From the NCBI GenBank assembly GCA_020635355.1, contig JACJZW010000002.1, positions 412,622 through 476,621 of the forward strand: 64,000 nt of DNA, written 5' to 3'. The position numbers were made by a program, and so were the translations under genes. The stretch is from Flavobacteriales bacterium. GTDB lineage: Bacteria; Bacteroidota; Bacteroidia; NS11-12g; UBA9320. The notes under the pieces are model-generated. The model made no database searches and was not told where the DNA came from. It saw only the letters and a program-made list of their open reading frames with translations. This document shows positions 58,352-64,000 of the stretch, one piece after another. The stretch's first letter is position 1; each line of letters begins with the position of its first letter.

Positions 58352-60310
58352 ATGAAGAAAGCGTTACTGTTTGTGTCAGCGGGATTGGTCTCATTCGCTG
58401 CCAGTGCCCAAAACAATCAGGTCAGCCCGAATACTGTTTCGAGTAAAATGACCTATGAGCAAACTAAGGCTGTTGAGAATTCAGCGCCCAATTCACTATA
58501 TGTTCCGGCTCCTGCAGAAAAGGAATCACTCGGGAAATTCCGGGGGGATGTATTTGACTTTGTTCAAATCGGTAATACCTATTATGATTTGCAAACCAAT
58601 GCTTCCGTTGGACGACGAGCCATTTTGCATGACGATGGAACCATCACCATGGCCTGGACCATCAGCGCCGCTCCAAGTACAACTTGGCCGGATCGAGGAA
58701 CAGGTATCAACTATTACGACGGAACAAGCTGGGCGGCCATGCCTACCCAACGAACCGAAGGAAACACCATTGATGGACGACGAACAGGTTGGCCGTCAAT
58801 TGGGGTACTGGCCAACGGTAATGTGTATACCATTGGACACGATTTTGAAGATGGCGGTTTAATTATGACCACCAACACCGGTAAAGGTAAAACCGACTGG
58901 ACTCTTCAAGCCAAGAAATTGAGCTACACAGGTGGAGAACCTATTTGGAATCGCACCGCCAACAACGGAGATATTCTTCACGTGTTGACCAACTTCTCCG
59001 GTCAGTCTGATGTGCCGGATGTCTTCATTGAAGGCATCGAAAATCCAACAACGTACTCCCGATCCTTGGACGGTGGAAAAACATGGACAGATGAGCACAT
59101 TTTGCTACCTGGCTATGATTCAACCCGCTACTTGCGTGGAGGTGGAGATAATTATGCAATCGACGTTCGAGATTCTGTTGTAGCCATTGTAATCGGAGGG
59201 ATGACCCGCGATTTGTCTGTTTGGAAATCAACCGACAATGGAGATAGCTGGACTAAGATTGTGGTTGACACCTTCCCATATGGGGCCTTTGAGTGGGGAA
59301 GTAAACTCATTCCTCAGGATGATAACGTAACCACCAATGATGGTGCAATGGATGTTCTGATCGATAATAACAATGACGTTCACGTTGTATTTGGACGTTT
59401 GGGTGTTTATGATGATGATACTACTGACGAGTCCATGTTTATCCCTCAGTACTATAATCTCTATCACTGGAGCGAAAGCTTTACGGAATTGAAGGCTTGC
59501 GGAACACCAATCGACATGGATGGGTCCGGAACCGGTGGAGGAACATTGTACGATTTTGCTCAGGAAACCACCAACAGCATGGGATCCGATGGTAACCCAG
59601 CCAATGGTTTGAGTTATGCAGCCCGCTACGGAAGTACCAGTATCTCTACCCACCCTTCACTGTCGTGTGATGATCAAAACCGAATCTTTGTAACCTGGGA
59701 TTGTCCGGTTGAATTGTTCTTCCATGACTACGGTGCCAACTTCCGCGATGTACACATCTCTTACTCGCAAGACAATGGTGAGACGTGGGCACAAACTCAA
59801 AACGCAACCCAGCTTCGTGACAAGGAGGCCGTATTTGCCTGCCTTACCAAGCGCACAAATGATTATGTTCATTTCATCTTCCAGGAAGATATCCATCCAG
59901 GAACGAACCTGCAGAACAACGGTACTGGCGGACTTCATCCAAACGTTGAAAACAAAATCCAGTATGCTGCGATTCCAGTTCAGGACATTCTTGATGGCAA
60001 CCTTGGACAACATACCTTGGGAGAAGCGCCAATTGAAAAGGATGCCAAAGTGTTTGTGGTAAGCCAAAACTACCCAAACCCATTCTCAGGTACCACCAAT
60101 GTGATTATTTATATGCGTAAAGCAGCCGACTTGTCCTACACCGTAATGGATGCCACCGGCAAAATCGTTGCTCAGAATGACCTCGGTTATCTGAACGCAG
60201 GAAACCACGAGATTCAAATTGATGGAAGCAACTTCTCCAACGGTATGTATTTCTATACGTTGAAAACAGCCGACAGCGAGGTGACCCGCAAAATGAACGT
60301 GGTCAAATAA
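58352..60310 (+). CDS. exported BNR/sialidase-like beta-propeller protein with T9SS type A sorting domain
   Basis: The 652-residue protein has a signal peptide (MKKALLFVSAGLVSFAASAQ). Beta-propeller blades follow with Asp-box-like strings (SRSLDGGKTWTDEHILL, WKSTDNGDSWTKIVV, YSQDNGETWAQTQNATQ), the S-x-D-x-G-x-T-W pattern of BNR repeats. The catalytic Arg triad of true sialidases is not obvious. The C-terminus is a type A sorting domain (NYPNPFSGTTNVIIYMRK, ATGKIVAQNDLGYLNAGNHE, NGMYFYTL). A glycan-binding or glycosidase role is possible but unproven. A weak hairpin without a T-tract (AACCGC/GCGGTT at 58290-58309) precedes it; a strong terminator follows. Confidence 0.87.
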   Translation: MKKALLFVSAGLVSFAASAQNNQVSPNTVSSKMTYEQTKAVENSAPNSLYVPAPAEKESLGKFRGDVFDFVQIGNTYYDLQTNASVGRRAILHDDGTITMAWTISAAPSTTWPDRGTGINYYDGTSWAAMPTQRTEGNTIDGRRTGWPSIGVLANGNVYTIGHDFEDGGLIMTTNTGKGKTDWTLQAKKLSYTGGEPIWNRTANNGDILHVLTNFSGQSDVPDVFIEGIENPTTYSRSLDGGKTWTDEHILLPGYDSTRYLRGGGDNYAIDVRDSVVAIVIGGMTRDLSVWKSTDNGDSWTKIVVDTFPYGAFEWGSKLIPQDDNVTTNDGAMDVLIDNNNDVHVVFGRLGVYDDDTTDESMFIPQYYNLYHWSESFTELKACGTPIDMDGSGTGGGTLYDFAQETTNSMGSDGNPANGLSYAARYGSTSISTHPSLSCDDQNRIFVTWDCPVELFFHDYGANFRDVHISYSQDNGETWAQTQNATQLRDKEAVFACLTKRTNDYVHFIFQEDIHPGTNLQNNGTGGLHPNVENKIQYAAIPVQDILDGNLGQHTLGEAPIEKDAKVFVVSQNYPNPFSGTTNVIIYMRKAADLSYTVMDATGKIVAQNDLGYLNAGNHEIQIDGSNFSNGMYFYTLKTADSEVTRKMNVVK

Positions 60311-60333
60311 GATCTTTTTTAGACACCTTTTGG

Positions 60334-60370
60334 AAGGGGTTTTGGGTCACCAAAACCCCTTTCTGTTTTT
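60334..60370 (+). terminator. terminator after the BNR protein gene
   Basis: AAGGGGTTTTGG (60334-60345) pairs fully with CCAAAACCCCTT (60350-60361) over a 4-nt loop and runs into a T-rich tract. Confidence 0.9.
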
Positions 60371-60372
60371 AG

Positions 60373-60403
60373 TTGTCTGATGTGAATTATCACATTACTT
60401 TTG
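60373..60403 (+). promoter_or_regulatory. promoter of tRNA-Leu (and probably tig)
   Basis: TTG (60373-60375), a 20-nt spacer and TACTTTTG (60396-60403) match the -33/-7 pattern. It is followed by CAGCCC. Transcription would start near 60409, about 13 nt before the tRNA. Confidence 0.7.
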
Positions 60404-60421
60404 CAGCCCTGAAAGCAGATT

Positions 60422-60503
60422 GCGGGTGTGGTGAAATTGGTAGACACGCTAGACTTAGGATCTAGTGCTTAACCGCGTGGGGGTTCGAGTCCCTTCACCC
60501 GCA
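60422..60503 (+). tRNA. tRNA-Leu (anticodon UAG)
   Basis: The 82-nt sequence folds as a class II tRNA. The acceptor stem is GCGGGTG (60422-60428) with CACCCGC (60496-60502), and the discriminator is A. The anticodon stem CTAGA/TCTAG encloses CTTAGGA, which gives anticodon TAG, so it decodes CUN leucine codons. The variable arm (GTGCTTAACCGCGTGG) is long, as in tRNA-Leu. T-arm GGGTTCGAGTCCC is canonical. The CCA end is not encoded. Confidence 0.96.
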
Positions 60504-60546
60504 CTTCTTTAATTACTGATCATCACACAAATCATCTTACTCCGAA

Positions 60547-61932
60547 GTGAACGTAACATTTGAAGAAAAGGATGCGTTGAACGCGCTATTGACCATTGAA
60601 TTCCAGCCGGAAGATTATCAACCGAGATTGGATTCTGAATTGAAAAAGTATCGGAAAAATGCCCGTATTCCAGGATTTCGTCCAGGAACTGCTCCGATGG
60701 GAATGGTTAAGAAAATGGTGGGCAAAGCCCTTCTTGTTGAGGAAATTAACCGAATGGCCAGCGAGTCATTGAACAATTACATCCGGGAGAACAACCTGGA
60801 TATTTTGGGTCAACCTATTTCCTCGAATGACCACGAATCGGTGATGAACTTTGATCAACCCGATACCTTCACCTTTCATTTCGATCTGGGTATCGCCCCA
60901 AAATTCGATTTGAATATTTCCGATAAGGATAGCCTTACCCGCTATGCCATTTCGATTGACGATAAGACCGTTGATGAAGAAATTGACAACAATTGTCGTC
61001 GATATGGTAAGATGAATGAAATCGAGATGACTGAAACCGATCAGGATTCAATTAAAGGTTTGCTAACCGAATTGGACGACAAAGGAGAACCATTTGAAGG
61101 TGGTGTGGAAGGAAAGGAAAGTACGGTTCTACTCGAAATGGTGAAGGATGAGAAGTTGCGCAAGTCGCTTATGGGTCTCAAAGTTGGAGATACGAAGGAT
61201 GTTGACATATTTGCGTTCTTCAACGACAATCGCAAGGTGTTGGGTTCAACGCTTGGTTTGCCGGAAGAGGGATTGAATGACTTGAATAAAACCTTCCGTT
61301 TGGAAGTGACAGAACTGAAACGGTTCACTCCAGCTGAAGTAAATCAGGAACTCTTTGATACCTTGTTCGGTAAAGATGCCGTTTCCTCTGAAGAGGAATT
61401 CCGTTCCAAGATTCGGGAAAACCTTGAGTCCTACTATGCCTCAGAAGCCGAAAATCAATTGGATCACATGATCTCGCACTTGATTCTTGAAAAACACAAT
61501 TTGGTTTTACCGGACGAATTTCTAAAGCGTTGGTTGATGCAATCCTATGAGGATACCTACAATGCCGAGAATGTAGATGAATTGTATGAGCAGGAAAGCA
61601 ATCAATTGCGCAATCAATTGATTACTGAAAAGGTGATCGAACAATTCAAGCTGGAAGTAACCGAAGAGGAAATCAATCAAGTTTCCATTGGTTACACCGC
61701 TCAAATGTTGCGTCAGTATGGCATGGGTAATCCGGATTTGGAAACCATCCGCTATTTCGAGCAAAAGAATAAGGAAGATCAGAATTACATGCGTCGTATC
61801 CGCGATATAGCGGTTAACCGCAAGGTTACGGATCAGGTTAAGTCAATGATTACCATTGTGGAACAGGATATCAACATTGAAGATTTCTACAAAATGATTG
61901 AGTCCCACAACCACGAACATAATCACGGATAA
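60547..61932 (+). CDS. tig: trigger factor
   Basis: Trigger factor is the ribosome-bound chaperone that meets nascent chains. The 461-residue protein starts at GTG 60547 (VNVTFEEKDALNALLTIEF) and has the ribosome-binding signature GFRPGTAPMGMVKKMVGKAL (about 44-63). A PPIase-like middle (about 150-260) looks divergent, and a helical C-terminal arm domain ends in a His-rich tail (HNHEHNHG). It lies directly before clpP and clpX, the standard tig-clpP-clpX order, and 43 nt after the tRNA, so it may share that promoter. Confidence 0.94.
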   Translation: MNVTFEEKDALNALLTIEFQPEDYQPRLDSELKKYRKNARIPGFRPGTAPMGMVKKMVGKALLVEEINRMASESLNNYIRENNLDILGQPISSNDHESVMNFDQPDTFTFHFDLGIAPKFDLNISDKDSLTRYAISIDDKTVDEEIDNNCRRYGKMNEIEMTETDQDSIKGLLTELDDKGEPFEGGVEGKESTVLLEMVKDEKLRKSLMGLKVGDTKDVDIFAFFNDNRKVLGSTLGLPEEGLNDLNKTFRLEVTELKRFTPAEVNQELFDTLFGKDAVSSEEEFRSKIRENLESYYASEAENQLDHMISHLILEKHNLVLPDEFLKRWLMQSYEDTYNAENVDELYEQESNQLRNQLITEKVIEQFKLEVTEEEINQVSIGYTAQMLRQYGMGNPDLETIRYFEQKNKEDQNYMRRIRDIAVNRKVTDQVKSMITIVEQDINIEDFYKMIESHNHEHNHG

Positions 61933-61959
61933 ATGGTTAATTTTGGGTAAAGACCAATC

Positions 61960-62658
61960 ATGGATTTCGGAAAAGAATTTAAAGAATACGCTACCAAACA
62001 CATGGGGATTAACAGTACCCATGTAGATCATTATATCGAAAGTAGTGTCCGCCCAATGCGCGGACCAGTGGGGTTGACGCCCAATATTATTGAGGAACGT
62101 CAACTGAACATCGCCTCGATGGATATCTTCTCCCGATTGATGATGGACCGCATCATCTTTTTGGGCGTACCCATTGACGATCAGGTGGCCAATATCATCA
62201 TGGGGCAGCTTTTGTTCCTTGATTCCACCAATCCCGGACGCGATATTCATATTTATATCAACAGCCCCGGAGGTTCGGTGTATGCTGGTTTGGGCATCTA
62301 CGATACCATGCAATTTATCAGCTCAGACGTAGCAACCATTTGTACCGGTATTGCCGCCAGTATGGCTGCCGTATTGCTCTGCGCCGGTACCGCAGGAAAA
62401 CGTACCGCTCTTAAACACTCCAGAACCATGATTCACCAACCATTGGGAGGTGCTCAAGGTCAGGCAAGTGATATGGAAATCACGGTGAATGAGATCAAAA
62501 AACTCAAAAAGGAGTTGTATGACATCATTGCCGGTCACACCGGACAAACGTTCAAGAAAATTGAATCGGATGGAGATCGGGATTATTGGATGACAGCGGA
62601 AGAAGCCAAAGCATATGGCATGGTGGACGACATCCTGATCAAGAATAAAACCAAGTAG
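61960..62658 (+). CDS. clpP: ATP-dependent Clp protease proteolytic subunit
   Basis: ClpP forms the tetradecameric serine protease chamber. The catalytic triad is visible as Ser134 in TGIAASMAAVLL, His159 in SRTMIHQPLGGA and Asp208 in DRDYW. The 232-residue protein has a longer N-terminal lead (about 35 residues before GLTPNIIEERQL) than the E. coli enzyme. It starts 27 nt after tig and overlaps clpX by 1 nt. Confidence 0.97.
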   Translation: MDFGKEFKEYATKHMGINSTHVDHYIESSVRPMRGPVGLTPNIIEERQLNIASMDIFSRLMMDRIIFLGVPIDDQVANIIMGQLLFLDSTNPGRDIHIYINSPGGSVYAGLGIYDTMQFISSDVATICTGIAASMAAVLLCAGTAGKRTALKHSRTMIHQPLGGAQGQASDMEITVNEIKKLKKELYDIIAGHTGQTFKKIESDGDRDYWMTAEEAKAYGMVDDILIKNKTK

Positions 62659-63911
62659 TGAATAAAGCGGATATATCCTGTTCCTTTTGTGGCCGGAAAA
62701 ACAGCGAGGTGAACTTGCTGGTTTCTGGAATCGATGCACACATCTGTGATGAGTGTATTGAACAGGGATATCTTATTGTTCACGAAGAACAAAATCATCA
62801 GAAATCGCGTCGTGAAGCTGGTGCAGGGCAAATTGATCTGCTCACACCAAAGGAAATAAAGGCGTTTCTCGACGATTATGTCATCGGTCAGGATGATGCG
62901 AAACGCGTGCTTTCCGTAGCCGTTTACAATCATTACAAGCGGTTAAATAACCTCTCACAACGCAGGCCACATACCGAGGGATCGGATGAGGTGGAATTGG
63001 ATAAGTCCAATATTCTGATGGTAGGCGAAACTGGTACAGGTAAAACCCTTATGGCTAAAACTTTAGCCAGGATTTTAAAGGTGCCATTTTGTATTGCCGA
63101 TGCCACGGTTCTTACTGAAGCCGGGTATGTGGGGGAAGATGTGGAAAGCATCGTGACCCGTTTGCTGCAAGCCGCCAATTATGATGTAGCATCTGCAGAG
63201 CGCGGAATTGTGTATATCGACGAGATTGATAAAATCTCAAGAAAGAGCGACAATCCCAGCATTACACGCGATGTAAGTGGGGAAGGGGTGCAACAAGGTT
63301 TGCTGAAACTGCTGGAAGGCAGCATGGTGAATGTACCACCACAAGGCGGTAGAAAACACCCGGATCAGAAATACATTCAGGTTAATACCGCCAATATCCT
63401 CTTTATCTGCGGAGGAGCCTTTGAAGGCATCAACCGGATTATTGAACGACGCATCACGTCATCGGCCATCGGGTTTAAGTCGGAGAATGAACAACGCCTT
63501 CATGCCGATAAAGACTTGCTGCTTCAGCATATTTCTCCGTTCGATTTAAGAAACTTCGGATTAATTCCTGAAATCATTGGGCGGTTGCCGGTGCTTACCC
63601 ATTTGGATGCCTTAGACCGTGATGCCTTGCGTCAAATCCTGACGTCTCCAAAGAATGCCCTGATCAAACAGTACGAAAAGTTATTTGATCTGGAAGGAAA
63701 GCGGCTCAAACTCAGTGATGATGTGATAGACTACATTGTAGACAAGGCCATGGAATTTAAGCTGGGTGCACGCGGACTTCGATCCATGTGTGAGGCACTC
63801 TTCCTGGATTACATGTATGAAACACCATCCGATGATTCCATCAAGGTGATTGAGGTTAAACTTCCCGATGCACGGAAAAAACTGGATAAATTTCAGCTGA
63901 AAGCAGCCTGA
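62658..63911 (+). CDS. clpX: Clp protease ATP-binding subunit ClpX
   Basis: ClpX unfolds substrates and feeds them to ClpP. The zinc-binding domain has Cys8, Cys11, Cys30 and Cys33 (SCSFCGRKNSEVNLLV, HICDECIEQG). The AAA+ module shows Walker A GETGTGKT (123-130), Walker B IVYIDEIDKIS, and sensor and pore-loop regions (GYVGEDVESIVTRLLQ). Length 417 is standard. The start is GTG at 62658, overlapping the clpP stop by 1 nt. Confidence 0.98.
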   Translation: MNKADISCSFCGRKNSEVNLLVSGIDAHICDECIEQGYLIVHEEQNHQKSRREAGAGQIDLLTPKEIKAFLDDYVIGQDDAKRVLSVAVYNHYKRLNNLSQRRPHTEGSDEVELDKSNILMVGETGTGKTLMAKTLARILKVPFCIADATVLTEAGYVGEDVESIVTRLLQAANYDVASAERGIVYIDEIDKISRKSDNPSITRDVSGEGVQQGLLKLLEGSMVNVPPQGGRKHPDQKYIQVNTANILFICGGAFEGINRIIERRITSSAIGFKSENEQRLHADKDLLLQHISPFDLRNFGLIPEIIGRLPVLTHLDALDRDALRQILTSPKNALIKQYEKLFDLEGKRLKLSDDVIDYIVDKAMEFKLGARGLRSMCEALFLDYMYETPSDDSIKVIEVKLPDARKKLDKFQLKAA

Positions 63912-63939
63912 TACCCGTAATTCTCCTTTTTTTGCTTCA

Positions 63940-64000
63940 TGCTCCGCAAAAACGACCGACGTGTCATGAACGGGTGGGCCTTTTATGATTGGGCCAACTC
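63940..64000 (+). CDS. MFS transporter, UMF1/Atg22-like, 5' fragment
   Basis: Only 20 codons are inside the window: MLRKNDRRVMNGWAFYDWAN. The N-G-W-x-x-Y-D-W-A-N block is the N-terminal signature of the UMF1 (Atg22-like) family of major facilitator transporters. It starts 28 nt after clpX. The rest lies outside the window. Confidence 0.7.

Overview
The window reads as chromosomal DNA from a gliding-lineage member of the Bacteroidota, probably near Flavobacteriales; family-level placement is a guess. Four things point that way. Five secreted proteins carry C-terminal type IX secretion (T9SS) sorting domains. Promoters follow the Bacteroidota -7 pattern TAnnTTTG. The block rpmB-rpmG-DUF4295-ftsY-rimO is typical of the phylum. 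The window also holds bshC, a type B L31, a mevalonate route with a GYDIA-type GHMP kinase, and an lptE/TPR/secG block. It is gene dense, with one tRNA, no rRNA, no CRISPR array, no insertion sequence and no phage genes.

Layout. 1-5.2 kb: hisS (cut by the window edge), an LTA-synthase-like sulfatase, L31, a sugar-nucleotidyltransferase-like protein with a beta-helix, and tpiA. 5.2-9.6 kb: two proteins of unknown function and an OmpA/TSP3 porin. 9.6-14.2 kb: a minus-strand run rpmB, rpmG, DUF4295, ftsY, rimO, bshC. 14.3-22.2 kb, minus strand: a small secreted protein, gyrB, an EVE-pyrR-pyrB-ansA operon and rpsA. 22.3-24.8 kb: a T9SS protein followed by a di-haem peroxidase. 24.9-31.5 kb: groES-groEL facing a 1.5 kb-residue M4 metalloprotease. 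31.5-36.1 kb, minus strand: miaB, a sigma-54 activator, lptE, a TPR protein and secG. 36.3-42.4 kb, plus strand: a lipoprotein, a GSCFA protein, an RmlD-like reductase, a T9SS beta-propeller and a lycopene cyclase. 42.4-46.5 kb, minus strand: UbiA, mevalonate kinase, diphosphomevalonate decarboxylase, a GYDIA kinase and a small unknown. 46.5-58.3 kb: mixed housekeeping and membrane genes (DnaJ-like, VWA, Reeler-type T9SS, YhhQ, TPR, GT2, NhaD, HSDR_N, holA). 58.3-64 kb: a T9SS BNR protein, tRNA-Leu, tig-clpP-clpX and the start of a UMF1-type MFS gene.

The genes group into a few jobs. One is translation, folding and proteolysis (L31, L28, L33, S1, MiaB, RimO, FtsY, SecG, GroES/EL, trigger factor, ClpXP). 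A second is envelope building and secretion (LptE, OmpA, LTA-synthase-like, T9SS cargo). A third is isoprenoid metabolism: the lower mevalonate pathway feeds a UbiA prenyltransferase and lies tail to tail with a carotenoid cyclase. A fourth is pyrimidine synthesis (PyrR, PyrB).

No clearly new defence or mobile system was found. The most unusual points are: a ribosomal protein S1 with an acidic N-terminal tail and a helix-hairpin-helix tail, started by TTG behind a strong Shine-Dalgarno; a GHMP kinase whose conserved PGK motif lies upstream of its only ATG; and several genes whose start codon sits 4-5 nt after a TAnnTTTG box, which suggests leaderless transcripts. Many starts were moved downstream from the longest open frame because a terminator, promoter or signal peptide shows the true N-terminus.
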